Positions 48,769 through 61,222 of a stretch of 64,000 nucleotides of DNA are shown here, piece by piece. How positions within the stretch are numbered: position 1 is the stretch's first letter; every line of letters begins with the position of its first letter. A model generated the notes under the pieces. The model was not told where the DNA came from. It did not search any database and saw nothing but the letters and a program-made list of their open reading frames with translations. A program made the translations under genes and the position numbers. Source of the stretch: Jacaranda mimosifolia (taxonomy: Eukaryota; Streptophyta; Magnoliopsida; Lamiales; Bignoniaceae); the NCBI GenBank assembly GCA_018894105.1, contig CM032126.1, positions 28,060,391 to 28,124,390 of the forward strand, in the 5' to 3' direction.

Positions 48769-51380
48769 AGTGTTAATTGGGGGAAAATAATTGATGGTTT
48801 TCAATTTGGATTTTATATGACCAAGAAGCTAATGCTGCATGTAACTGCCCTTGATATTTTGACCGAATTGTAGTTAATTCTAATTAATGTGCATCTGGCA
48901 TTTTGTTAGTTTTGAGTTCTAGATAGAATGTTGAACTCCTTGGTTGTATGGCTCTAATGGAGAAAATCACATTTTTTGGTTTTGGTTGGTTTTTAATATA
49001 AAAAGTTGAAGCTTTTGTTTGGTTGTAGTTTAATAGGACCTTTGATTTTTGCTGCTGCTAATCTTAGGACAGAATCTCTGTCGGCTCTTATCTTTGGCCA
49101 CCTAGTGTTTTGTTCTGTTGTGGTATGCTAGACTGATTTCAGTTCCTCTCAGATCAGTCTTTGTTTTGGGATTTTGTTACAGCATTAGTAGCAACGAATT
49201 ATTTTTAACCAGCGGGATTTTTTCTGCTTTTAATGCAAGCTGCTGCTGTTCTGGGCTTAATTATGAACTTATGTTTATTTGGGAGTCAGATGTGCAAGTC
49301 CCCTTCTGCTTAATTGGCATGTTGTTGGCTTGTCTTTTGCAGCAGTCGTTACTTTGTTCCAAATTTGGCTTTAATGTGATACTTCTTTCAATCTGCTTGG
49401 ATTGTGACTTTTTGGAATTTTGAGTCAGGCTCTTTGGAATAGAAATACATGGCTGCTGGTTGTGGGCAACTTCTTGATCCCATTCTATGAGTTTATTAAC
49501 TAATTGTTAGTTGTTTGGGTGCCGCTTGGTTGGATACTTGGAATTCTCCATTCAGCTGCAATTTGATATAGCTACTATTTAGAAACTTGGTTGATAATTG
49601 GCTTAGATTCTGCTTTTCTTTAATTTGCTAAATCTGCAGAAATGGGGAATTGAACATGAGTCTTTCTTGAGAGGCTGTTTTGACATTTTGCAAAGGAGAC
49701 TTTGCTGTATAAGGTACTTGATATTTGCACCAACGTTGCGCATCTAATTTTGCACCTAATTGCCAAAGGTAGGAGTCGAAACATGTACCTGTGGGTGCCA
49801 ATTTAATCTGAATCTTTGTTGCATATGGCACTCGAACCCTGCACTTGGTGCTTTAGCCGGGCGAACTTTAATTGATGGATAATTGGCTGGAAGAGGCAGT
49901 TGACCATGGTCTTTCTTACATGGTTGGCACTAGCATTAACTTTGTTGGGCCAAGAATTCGAATCTTGTACCTTGTGGAATAGGATTATTTTGTGGGCCAA
50001 ATGAAACTTGGGCCCTCTTGGAGACTAACCTGATGGAGTTTGTTTTATTAGAATAGAACATAAACTATCTTGGATTTTTATTTTTATTTTTTAAAATAGT
50101 TTCTTACATATTAGTTTATATAGATATATATATACACACACATATATGCATATCTATATATCTATATATATTAAATAATATATATATAAAGATACATATA
50201 TATAATATAATATATAGCCATGTTGATTAACTTAATTCTATTAATTTTACTTACACGATCAATTGTTTTTGTTAGCTCTGCTGCTGCATTGATCTTTTCA
50301 AGAGTTGCACCATCTTTAGATACTAAGTTTTTTGGAATAAGCAATAGTTAGTGTCACAAGGAATAAATATATAAGTGGGCTACTTCAGTTCTGCTTTGCA
50401 CTTTTACATTCTTTGTGTAAGAATTATTATATTCTATTGAATCTTTATTCCTTTTCTCATGGTAATTTTGTAAGTTGAAGCTGCTACCATTTTCTAGATT
50501 TGTTTTCGATCAAGTACAAGTACTTTGATATTGGATCATATAATTAGGTGAGTATAGTCAAATGCTTAATATTTTAAAATCTTTTCAAACATATTTTTAA
50601 TGTTGGCCTGAATTTTCTTCTTTTTTTAGTCATTATTGAATAGGTTACTCAAACCTTAATTAATTGTTTGATGGCTTATTCGTTTGTCATGAAATGTGGT
50701 CTGTGCATACTTGATATAAATCCATGTTACTAAGATTCTAAAATTGCTTTTTTGCTTAGTGGCTATAAGGAGATGATTAGCATGCAAGAATGAATAGGAA
50801 ATTGAATTGAAATCCTATATTATTTTTTTCTTCTTCAATCTTATTTTCTTTTATGCATCATACGAATTTAAATAAATACATTGAAATATTTATAGGTAAA
50901 AATATATATTGTTATGTAAATAATTTATAGTCTTACAAAAATTAAGTTAATGTATATTTTTTATTTAGATATAATAAAGATATATTTGTAAATACCTAGA
51001 TATTTTATCCCCTAAACAAGTCTGATTAAGTCAATTAAGTGATGAAGTTGATGAGTTAAAGAGTATCTTTAAACTGACTTTCCATAGATTTTAGTGTCTT
51101 CGCTACATTCACCCTTGTCTCTTGATACTTTGATAAGTAAATAGTAAAAATTCAAATTATATCTTTTGTATAAGTAATTCCACTAAGTAGTTGATGTATT
51201 TGGCTTAAATATCTAAACATTTTCTCAAGAAATATATTGTTTAAATTCACTTCTAAATTCTTTAAATGTTCAATAGTTGTAAGTAAATGTATTTGCTATC
51301 TTCAGATACTAACATAGTTTTCTAGTATACTTTTTCTCATTTAAGTCAAAAAAAGTGTTTGTTTATTTTAAAAGATCAGC
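48769..51380. other. Spacer of inverted duplication, CACTA non-coding part
   Basis: Single-copy section between the arms. Between 49640 and 49980 four short motifs of the type TCGAA-C-TGTACC(T)TGTGG recur at uneven spacing. The section 50100-50220 is a TA-rich run. No reading frame recognised until 51381. Confidence 0.4.
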
Positions 51381-52913
51381 ATGGACAAGAGTTGGATGAG
51401 TCTCCCAAGACCTAGTAAAGAATATCGGGATGGGGTGAAATTTTTCTTGAACTTTGCTTTTGCAAATTTAGATGATGGAATGATCTTGTGTCCTTGTAAG
51501 AAATGTCAAAATGGATTGAGCAAAACATGTGAGGTTTTAGAAGGACATCTTCTTGGGAAGGATTTTTAGATGGATATACTTAGTGGGTGCTTCATGGAGA
51601 GTTGTTCATAGTTGGAGGATATGTATCTTATGAATATGATAAACTACATACATCTGATGACATGCGAGGGATGTTACATGATGCATTTAATATGCAAGAT
51701 AGAGGTAATCATGCAAAAATATACCAAGAACTGAGGGAGAAAAGCCTCGCAAAGAAGCTGAAAATTTTTATAAGCTTATGCAAGATGTAGAACAAGAATT
51801 CTATCCTGGATGTAGAAAGTTTTCAAAACTTTCTTTCATTGTTAGAATGTTGAAGATAACCGGAGTGATTCTTCCTTCACTATGATGTTAAATTTGTTGA
51901 AAGAATCATTTTCAGATGCTGCACAACTTCCAAAAAATTATTACCAAACCAGGAAAATAATGAGAGATTTGAGGTTAAATTATAAGAAAGCTGATGCATG
52001 CCGAAATAACTGTATGTTGTAGTGAGGTTTGAATGAAAGCATGAAAAAAATGTGATACTTGCGAAGAACCATGATGGATAGTGCCACCAAGAGCAACAAC
52101 CAATGCTACTTAACACAACGCTTCTTCTAAGAAACCTGAGGAAGCTTAAGAAGGTTGTAGCCAAGGTTCTATGGCATTTTCCTTTAAAGCCAAGGCTGCA
52201 AAGACTATTTATGAATACTAAACCTGCATCGCTTATGAGGTGGCATGAAGAAGAACGCACTAAAGATGGTTTCATGAGGCACCTTACAGATTCTCCAACT
52301 TGGAAAAGTTTTGATTACTACCATCCAGATTTTGCAAAAGACCCTTGCAATGTTAGGCTGGGTTTGGCATCTGATGGTTTAAATCCATTTGGAACAATGA
52401 CTATTGCCCATAGCACATGGCTTGTGATCCTAGTGCCATATAATTTGCCACCAAGTGATTGTATGAGAAAATCTTTCTTTATGTTGTCCTTACTTATTCC
52501 TAGTCCTAATGAGCCTAATAATGATCTTGATGTGTATTTGTAACCATTAATAGCAGAATTGAAGGAATTGTGGTATGAGGGTATAAATACATATGATGCT
52601 ACATTAAAATAGAATTTTCAAATGCGTGCAGCATTGTTATGGACTATAAGTGATCTTCCTGATCTTGCAAATATATCGGGTTGGAGTACTAAAGGAAAAT
52701 ATGTTTGCCCGGTTTTGACAAAGTATACTAACCCTGAATGGCTATGCAACTCTCTAAAGTTTTGTTACATGTGCCACTCTGTTTTCTTATAAAAAAATAC
52801 CCTTATCGAAAAGATAAAGGATCTTTTGATGGCACTGAAGAGCATAGAAAAGCACCTCTTTATTCGAAGGGCTCGGAAAAATTATATGAGATAAAGGATT
52901 TTGATAACAAATT
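51381..52913 (+). pseudogene. CACTA TNP2-type transposase, broken
   Basis: Starts MDKSWMSLPRPSKEYRDGVK with CPCKKCQN, the transposase-associated domain. Then SDDMRGMLHDAFNM and FYKLMQDVEQEFYPG, and in further frames LLKESFPDAAQLPKNYY with a degenerate DACRNNCML. The best-preserved part (52103-52543) has FPLKPRLQRLF, MRWHEEERTKDGFMRH, FDYYHPDFAKDPCNVRLGLA, GLNPFGTM and VPYNLPP, all characteristic of TNP2. It continues past a stop with ELKELWYEGINTYDA and MRAALLWTISDLPDLANISG. Stops and frameshifts are many, and the C-terminal third is lost at the duplication breakpoint. Confidence 0.92.
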
Positions 52914-53434
52914 TGGCAAAAAGGAGAGCTCAAGCCCACTCTTTTTTCCAAATAAATATATAAGATACTTATTACATATACACCATATATATAAATATTA
53001 TATATATATATATATATTTGAAGGAGGCCAAACTTTGGCCTTGGCCTCTGTTAGTAAGAGGACTAATAGAGGCCAAAGTTCATTTTCTTTTTTTTTTTCT
53101 TTTTTTCTTTTAGATTTCCTAAATAATATCTATATTATTATATAGATTAGTCTACTGGCATATATAATCAATCTACTTCCACATTAGATCCAGAACTAGT
53201 GTTTGCCAAAGACCACCCCATAAGCATTCAGGAAAAATGAGACAACAGAACTTGCATATAAATTCAAAGAGCAAAGAAGTGTTCAAATCAACATGATATA
53301 ACAAGTTTACAAGTACAGGATTGGGGAATTGAATTTACATCTAATTCATGCATCAGTGTTATTTGTGCATACACTTCGTCTGTCTCTTTTTCAGCCTACA
53401 TTTAAGAAGAAAAAGTTATTGTCAAATGGACAAT

Positions 53435-54355
53435 GTGACAGAAATAAGTTGAGATTTATGGCATAAGCCAGCTACCTAGGAAGACAAAATTCATTTGTTC
53501 AAATTTCAAGGATCTTTACTTGAAGCCGAACGTGCATCACTTTGCAAAGGATTTTACTGGGCAAATTGAAAGAAGGAAGTTGCTGATCTAATCCCTGATG
53601 TGTAGACGCTTCAAGCTAGATGACAACACAATATTTAAAATATATATATATATATATATATTAGTGAATAGAAATGACATATTGGACATGGAACATAATA
53701 ACAAAATTAGATGATGCAAGAACAAGAAATTTCAATAAAAAAGAAAGGAGCAATCCAGAAGAAAGCCAAAAGGAAGTAAAGCTATATTGGAACAGTCTCA
53801 GAGGTCATATATATCTAAGAAATAGGAGAAAAAACGCCCAGGGCATGCGATGGAATAAAAAGTGATAATAAAAAAGAGACAAACCCTTGCCAAAACCAAA
53901 AGTATTGGGAAGGAAAAGAGATGTTGGAGCCTCTTCCATGACTAGTTTTCTATGATATGTGAAATAGGATTTTCTCATTTAATACTTTTTTACATCAGTA
54001 GGGTGAGGGTCAGGAGCTTATGTTTCCTTTTCAACAGTGGAAAAAGGGCTTTTATTACTCTGGAAATTCAATTCAATCTTAAGATTGCTACTTATTGGCT
54101 AAATAAAACAAGTAAAAATTGCCACAACATTGTTTATTTCACTTTCAAACTTCCTGAGTACAAACAAGAAAAATAAGAAACAGACATGAATACCAAGGAA
54201 AAAAACAAATAACAAGGACTAAGGAGCTACCCTCTGGTCTCTTTCAATGGCTATGAGAAGGGCCAAAAGAAATAAAGTGTTGACCCACAAAGGATCATAG
54301 GTTAGCATATGCTCTTGCAATATTCTTTCACATAATCACAATTCCCTCCAAGGCA
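53435..54355. other. ~0.92-kb insertion in right arm
   Basis: Interrupts the sequence shared with 48180-48250 on the left: the complement of GACAATTTTTCAAGAG is split here. It contains a (TA)n run near 53640 and a 63-codon frame without a recognised domain. No clear terminal repeats or target duplication, so its nature is unknown. Confidence 0.6.
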
Positions 54356-55364
54356 TTCAAGAGCAAATCAATTTTTTAACAAAAGACATACTCAAAACAC
54401 AGACTCATTTTGTTCCCAGAGGAGATAACCCCAACTAATAAAAAACATAAATACAAACTAATAAACATCAATAAGCCGATAAAATCAACAAAAACAACAA
54501 GCAATCGTAGGGCAAGCACCTCAACACATTAAAAAAAAAATAGTATCCATAATGTATGAACAATAGTATCAAAATAATAGAAAACCAAAAAATTCCCATT
54601 TCTGGGAAATACTCCATTGGTTTTGCCCCTCTTACAACTTCTCTGTAACCTAGAAATAGATCATAGAAAACTAGTATTTGTAGAAAATTGAATTGGTTGT
54701 CCTCTCTAGCATAGATCATAGAAAAATAAACCAAAAAATCGACAAAACTTAGTGTAGAATACCTATTCATCTTTACCCACAAAACCTAGAATCTATTTTA
54801 TAAACGAGTGAGTGAGTGTGTGTGGGCACGCATGCAATCGAGAGAAAAAATATACCAGAGTTTGCTCTCTCCGATGACGTTGACTTTGAAGATAGGGCGA
54901 ATCCTTACCTGGTCTTTGAAGATTTGGAATAGAAAGTGGTTTCTCTCTTTGTGGGTTGGGTGTGTTTGGAGAGTATTTGGGTGTGTATTGACAAGTGAGG
55001 AGAAAGGAAGAAGAAATTTGCGCTAGACTTGGTGAAGTTTTGGGGAATAGGCGCCAAATATTCCATATTTTTTATTCTTTTTTATGTTTATAAATATCAA
55101 CTATTTGACACTTTAAAAAAGATGTCTCTATAAAAATTTATTAACAAAAGTACCATGATAGAATATAAATAGTAGATAAAAATGAGACTCTTTTTCTCAA
55201 TAAAATATGTTAATAAGGTACTTTTCAAGAAGTGTCATAATAAAAAACTAAATTATTAAGTGTAGAGACACTTTTGTAACAAGTGTCTAAATAAAGATGT
55301 TATTGGGACATTTTTCAAAAAATGTCACTTATAATGTGTCTCAATAAGTAATTTTTCTAGTAGC

Positions 55365-55365
55365 G
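55365..55365 (-). other. Inverted copy of CACTA left terminus
   Basis: The sequence ending here (AATTTTTCTAGTAGCG) is the reverse complement of the left CACTA end at 47227. The two outward-facing ends come from duplication of one end and are not the two natural ends of one element. Confidence 0.75.
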
Positions 55366-57138
55366 TATTCTTAAAATTTTCTACCACAAGTAACAATACT
55401 ACACTCGATTCTACAAATTACGAATGATGTGTATTATAATATTTTCTAATGAACTATTGAATGATAACTGATTTACTTGGGATTGTGTTGGAATTTTAGG
55501 CTTTTGCAAAATTCAAGTGAGTATATGCAGCTGCTTTGAAGGAAGGAAAGAACTTATTGGTAGAGCTTTTCCTATAATATTTATAAACAAATAGAGATCA
55601 ATTTTTGACATTTTTATTGTTTTATCTTGGGGTTGTACGCGTTGTTTGACTTTTTATTTATTTATTATTGATTTCATTAACAATGTTGCATTGTTAACTT
55701 ATTGCATTTTCATTTGCTCCTTGAGTTGGATAATGTAATTTTCTTATGACCAGAAAAATTACATAATTGTATTTATTTGTTACATATTGATATAATTTTT
55801 AATTTAATGAGTATCTTTGCTATTGAATTTTATGTGACATTTTAATTGCATCACGGTGGCAAAATTTTTTATTGTTATGTAATTTATCAATTAAGTTTTA
55901 TTATATCGAATGAAAAGTTTTCAAAAAACAAAATATGGTTTATTTAAATGGATTTTATGTGCGTGGAAACCGCGTGCGATGACCACTAGTTTATCTAAAA
56001 ATGGAAACGATGAGTATTATTTATATAAAATAAATTAAAATTAAATTTTATCATGTGTGTCTTAATACTTGCATAAAACTACTCACGTAATTACGTTCGA
56101 ATTTATACAGCAAAGTGATATTTTGTATGGTAATAATAGATAACTAATTTGAAGCAAGTAGCATCTTGAATATTATGACATTAAGGGCTTTTAATTTTAA
56201 TATTAAAATATTTTAAGTATGATATTATACATAATTACTAAATTTAAGCCATAATATATGTAGTTTAACATTATGGTATTTCATTAATATAGTTGACAAG
56301 AATAGGAACTTTACAATATTGTATGATGGATACCCGGAAGGTACTTTTAGTGATAATGTATATCTTAACGGGTCAATTTATAAGAAATTATCTGTAAATT
56401 TTTATTCGAAAGTTGATAAAATATTTTTTAAGATGCTATTAATAAATAATACTCCACTATCTACATCCAAAAATGCAGAGCTGCTTCTAGTTTGTGCGTT
56501 AAGATAATTTTGGACACTAGAAGACCATAAAAAATTAGATTACAATGGTCCTGGAGAGTAGAATTATCAATAGAGTGATATCAAAGAAATTAAAATTTCA
56601 AGATTCAGTACAAATCCAAGTATGACATCTAAATCCCAGAAGCACAAAAAGATGAACAATCTTGACTCAACCTATAGCTCCATACATCCCGGAAAGAACA
56701 TAATATGAACACCCAAAAGTGGATAAATGCAGTTCCCATCGACAAGAACTCCAGAACACCTCAATCCTGGATCCCGAATGATCCCAGAAATACACTGGTA
56801 AAAAGGAAAAACATCAAAAGAGAAAAGATATTAAAAAAAAAAAAACAAAAACACTCCATCAGGTAAAACAACAACAGAAAAGAAAATCAAAGAATTAAAA
56901 TCTCAAGATTCCGCACAAGCCCAAAGTATAATATCTAAATCCCATTAAAGCACACAAGACAATCATGGCTCCATATGTCCGAAAAATGCCATAATATGAA
57001 CACGCAGAAGCCGATAAATGAAGTTCCTACCGAGACGAACCTCAATCAATATCTAAAACACTTTAGTCCGACTGATGAATCTGAAAAATGCAGGGGTAAG
57101 AAGGAAAAACATCATTGGAAATGGAAAACTTCGAAAAA

Positions 57139-57188
57139 AAAATTTGGACCATTTCTCGATTTATACGTGTCATCCTTGCGCAGGGGCC

Positions 57189-57219
<31 letters not shown>

Positions 57220-57240
57220 GTCGGATGTCCCCGAAGGGCC
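57139..57240 (-). ncRNA. U6: U6 snRNA-like gene (right copy, diverged)
   Basis: Inverted duplicate of the left U6. Against the left copy it has three substitutions: GGCCC for GTCCC at the second base, which weakens the 5' stem; GACAAAATTGG for GATAAAATTGG; and CACGTATAAA for CACGCATAAA. The ACAGAGA box is intact and the T-run terminator remains. USE and TATA are present. It may be transcribed, but looks like a decaying copy or variant. Confidence 0.9.
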
Positions 57241-57262
57241 GCATGACGCTTATCACGCTGCA

Positions 57263-57271
57263 TTATATAAA
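57263..57271 (-). promoter_or_regulatory. TATA box of right U6 copy
   Basis: TTTATATAA on the minus strand, 22 bp before the U6-like start, as in the left copy. Confidence 0.88.
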
Positions 57272-57295
57272 CTGGAGAATATAACGCAGTTCTCT

Positions 57296-57305
57296 CGATG
57301 TGGGA
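57296..57305 (-). promoter_or_regulatory. USE of right U6 copy
   Basis: TCCCACATCG on the minus strand, unchanged from the left copy, with the same 24-bp spacing to the TATA box. Confidence 0.9.
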
Positions 57306-57408
57306 GAACAACTGATCTCGCTGTGAGTCCCTCTTTAGCCTTTACTTTCCGGGCTGCTGCAATTGGGTTAAGTTTTTGGATATACTTCTTATTGAATATT
57401 TCCTATTA

Positions 57409-58325
57409 ATTTTAAATTTTTGTTAAGCTTTTTCAATTGAATTCTTCAATATTTTCATTTTTATGTTTAGATAATTCACATGTGATACAGATTCTTATAT
57501 TTTGTATGTCTATAATTTCTTGATTTAATTTTATGCAGTGGAGCAAATATTTTTGTTTTCTTTTTATTTTGTAAGTTTTATATTATTTATATCTTTATCT
57601 ATACTACTATTAATAAAGCACATATCACTTTTTTTTGTGTTTTCGAATGATTTACCTAAAATACCTTCACTTCTTTCTTTTAATTCTCATAATTAGAAGT
57701 TTTGTAATAATGACTATTTATAACTCGCCTATTTTATTTATACAATTATCATTTTATCATAATCTTTTAATTCCTATTTAAGAAAAATTAAATAAATATG
57801 CTAAATTTTTTAAAACAAATTTATATTATACAAAAAAAAAAAATTATTATTATATAGAAAATATTATAAAAATTTTAACAAATGTATCGGATGTGCCAAA
57901 TTGTATGTAAATAAAATATGAGTGCCTTAGTAGTATGTCATTTTATTAGTTGACAAAATTAACCTTGCTGTAAAAGATAATGACAAGTAGTTTTCTTTTA
58001 TTTTCTTCCCTATAATATTTTTCCTTCTACTATTATTTACTTTTTCTTTTTCTTCAATTGTTGTATTTCATCTTAATTTTTCCTTTTATTTATCTTAAAA
58101 ATCAAAATAAATGTATTGGAGACACTAAAAAGATGTAGTTGCATATAAAAGAATAATTACATATTTTATATATTTTTATACTATAAAAATTTTAACATAC
58201 ATATCGAGTGTGCCACAATTGCTCGTAAGTACCTACATTATTATGATTGAATTTTTACAATTGGATCAAAATCAATCAACATCTTATTATAATTACCTAA
58301 ATATTTGTCTAATGCATCCCTATTT
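57409..58325. other. AT-rich region, nothing recognised
   Basis: Begins exactly where inverted-repeat identity ends. No gene or complete element seen. Confidence 0.4.
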
Positions 58326-58472
58326 CACTAGAAGAAAATGATAAATTGGTGACGAAAGAGTCAGTGACAATGCAAAAGTATTTTTACATTATCACTTAAT
58401 ACATGGTAATTAGTGATAATATTTACTTTGTCACTTATTATTTTGCCAATGATATTATATTTTTTTGTAGTG
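58326..58472. mobile_element. CACTA-type MITE (147 bp)
   Basis: Ends CACTAGAAGAAAATGA and ATTTTTTTGTAGTG are inverted repeats with the CACTA signature, flanked by TTT on both sides (a 3-bp duplication, as in CACTA). The interior contains GTGACAAT/ATTGTCAC-like repeats. No coding sequence. Confidence 0.8.
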
Positions 58473-59475
58473 TTTTGGAAGCTAATAAATCAAGCATTTT
58501 TCACAATATTTATATCAATATCCTTTAATTTTATATGTCGAGAATCAGCTAAATTGAACACACTTAATCTATAAAATTATATCTTTGCCTTTTCTTCACC
58601 CATCTATATGTAGAGCATATGTTACATAGATAGTTTCGAACAATGCTAGTCATCAAACTTCCATCAATTTTTGCACATAAAGTCTTCAATTAAACTAATC
58701 ATAAATACATTTTTCTTTTTTCTTTTTTATTTTTACATATTTGCATTTCCTTGTTATAACTACAAAATTCCAGAAATAGATAACATTTCGGCTTATAATT
58801 TTTTGCACAATAATTATTATTCCATTTTATGAGTATAAATTAATATGTCAACAACTAATGATCGTTGTATGTCATTAGTCGAAAGATAAATATAAAGCTC
58901 GAGGTTCAAATTCAAATGATATGTATCTACTTTGTCTTGAACCAAAAAAAACTACAAATTAAGTGGAAAAATTTAAACAAAATAATATATAAGTCTCCGT
59001 TTTTTTTTTCTTTTAATATTTTCCAAATGGTAAAAATACCCTCCAAGTATAGGCACGGACCTGAAAACAATTAAGTACAATTAATTTAGTTTATAAATTA
59101 AATTGAAGCCCAATTAATCATCAAGTATTGGATTTTGTTTTGATAAGACAACTGGAAAGATTCAATTATTTAATCAATTAAATTACTTCTTAAATAATTG
59201 AAATTTAAATTTATTAACCTCATTAATTAATTGAAAAATCTAACTATTGGATTAATTTTCACAACGTGAAATAAACTTATTTGACTTACTATGTAACCCT
59301 TTAACGTATTAGCTAGTAATAAGTTACAAAATTTGTGATTTAATTTGTGACCAATTAAAATTTCTTCGATTAGTTAAACAAATTGATTTTAATCTCCCTC
59401 TTCTTTCATGTTGTTTTTGTGCTTGTCTGTAATTTATATATTTGTTGGAGTACAGCGATCGGAACTAGTATAATT
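58473..59475. other. AT-rich region, nothing recognised
   Basis: No domain or element recognised. The 69-codon frame at 58865-59074 looks random. Confidence 0.4.
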
Positions 59476-59864
59476 TAGGGGTGTAAATGAGTCGAACTGG
59501 AAAAAAAATTTGGGCTCGAGCTTGAGCTCAACTTAACTCAATAAAATTTAATTATTAATATACAATAAGTATTTAATATTATATATAAAATGTTTAAAAA
59601 TATAAAAATAAATTGTTAATATAAATAGTTATTTAATTAATATATAGAAAGAATTTTAAAATAAAAACAAGTAAAATTTTAATATATAATAATTATTTAA
59701 TTAATATTTAAAAATAGAAAAAAGCTCACGAGCTGGCTCATGAGTTTTTGAACAACTAAATCCAAGCTCGAGCTCGACTCGTTATAAAGCTCAAACTCGA
59801 ATCGAGCTATAATTGAGCTGACTTATGAGGCTCATGAGCTAGCTCGACTCATCTTACACCCCTA
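59476..59864. mobile_element. Non-autonomous hAT element (389 bp)
   Basis: Termini TAGGGGTGTAAATGAGTCGA and TCGACTCATCTTACACCCCTA are inverted repeats. The flanks GTATAATT and GTGTAATC are a decayed 8-bp duplication. It is the same family as 21916-22491, sharing GAGCTCGAGC and CTCATGAGCT subterminal motifs. Confidence 0.88.
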
Positions 59865-61009
59865 GTGTAATCCTTTCTTCTTCATAGTTTTCGTCTTCAC
59901 TTGGTCGGGCTAAAGATGGGTTCTTTGTCTTTAAAATGAATTTTCCGTACTCTGGTACTTACGGTTAGTCAGAGAGCGTCTCCCAAGATACAACAACCAC
60001 CTTGAGTGATAACAACACTACAAATCTTTCAACCTAGTGAACTAAAAATGTATTAAATTCTCTTTTCGATACTAGAACTAAAAATACTATGATGTTTAAA
60101 GCACTAAATGCCTTTGATGCAAATTGAATGATTGAATGAAATTAGCAAATTGAGGGGGCCTATTTATAGATGTTTGGTGGTTGTCTTGAAATGATCATGA
60201 CTAATTAGTAAGGTTTTCAAATAAATTAACATAGCTTTTACAACAATGCAACTTTAAAGATATATGCACTATTATTATTGATTGTGTCTGCAACCACAAC
60301 TATTACCTCCTTTATAATTTTACATGGAATTGACGATTTTTCACGCACCCATTTTCATTTCACAATTTAATCATTTAAGTAGTCTATTTTTGACAATAAT
60401 TTCTCACTCACTCAAAATTAATTTTGAATAATTAACCGTGTTATATATATATATATACACCCATAATATAGATTACAGTAATTCGAAATACTTCCATGGA
60501 CAATAAGTATAAACCACTTAATTAATTAGCCAAACTTCAAACCACCTAATTTTCTAAACCAACATTCCAACAATATTACCGCATTCGAGTGAATAAATGG
60601 ACTATCAGAACTAATTTCTTAGCCATATTTCCTTGCACTGGAGGCTCAATTACTTGTCCTCCTTCCGGAGATTTGGTAATGTTAAATTTGCTGCATTTGA
60701 AATTGAAACAGAGATTGTAGTAGCTTTTCATAGATTGCAGCAACTTTAAGTTGCTTATAAGTACCCATTCATGCTGACAAATACATCTATTGTTAGATTG
60801 ATTTGTGTTGAAATGAGGATTGTACTGCAGGTTAGCTTGAGTGGGGCTTGCATATGTTCAGACTCCATATGATATACTCATTTTAAGTTTCCAACCTTAC
60901 AAAATCTATTAACGCAGTACATAAATTACATCAGAAGGATATACTAAATCAATTAATGAAATTAATCCACGAAAACTTTAAATTGAAATGGGGGAAGCTC
61001 GTCCTCAGT
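59865..61009. other. Non-coding region downstream of MED22 copy
   Basis: On the minus strand this would be the 3' flank of the MED22 exon. No polyadenylation site could be fixed. No other gene seen. Confidence 0.35.
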
Positions 61010-61222
61010 GCGGAACAGTAATAACGTGACTCAAGCTCCTTGAGGATAGCAGCTGGCCAGCTGCTTCTTCTCCAATTCTAGCCAATATACCATTAGTATT
61101 TTCGGCCAGTTTATTGAACTCCTCCATTCGCCGGTCTACATGATCATTGAGAGATGCAAATCCTGTGAAAATTGCTGCTTCAATTCGGATACCAACTTGA
61201 GCAGCGAGTCAGCTGCTTGAAC
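61010..61222 (-). pseudogene. MED22: MED22 (Mediator subunit 22) last-exon-like, frameshifted
   Basis: Minus-strand reading gives VQAADSLLKLVSELKQ, then after a frameshift AIFTGFASLNDHVDRRMEEF and NKLAENTNGILARIGEEAA, then after a second frameshift LKELESRYYCS. These three pieces match consecutive parts of plant MED22, a small coiled-coil subunit of the Mediator head module bridging regulators and RNA polymerase II. A CAG acceptor precedes VQAAD. Relative to the expected LKQTAIF there is a loss of about 4 nt, and near EEAA an extra segment of about 8 nt. The copy keeps its intron, so it is a duplicated gene rather than a processed copy. It is unlikely to make full MED22. Confidence 0.85.

Larger units (their letters stand above)
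47227..52913 (+). mobile_element. CACTA (En/Spm) element, 3' truncated
   Basis: Left terminus CGCTACTAGAAAAATT, one base off the CACTA type. It is followed by subterminal reiterations of GTGTCTC, AGTGTC and AAAATGTCC (47245-47490). A long non-coding leader and intron-like region lead to a degenerate TNP2 transposase (51381 onward). The element stops at 52913 where the inverted arm begins, so its 3' terminus is missing. Confidence 0.82.
52914..57408 (-). repeat. Right arm of large inverted duplication
   Basis: Inverted copy of 45185-48767. It begins inside the TNP2 pseudogene and runs outward through the CACTA 5' end (terminus at 55365) to the second U6 gene. It is longer than the left arm because of the insertion at about 53435-54355. 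Confidence 0.93.

Noticed and set aside
47227..55365. A complete CACTA element with two natural ends
   Set aside because: Inverted identity extends about 2 kb beyond both ends through the U6 genes, so the right end is a duplicate of the left end.
46086..57409. Pairs of identical short reading frames at 46086/56319, 47557/54808, 45163/56975 as conserved genes
   Set aside because: Their conservation is explained by the inverted duplication. The 45163-45618 frame is the antisense of U6 and its promoter.
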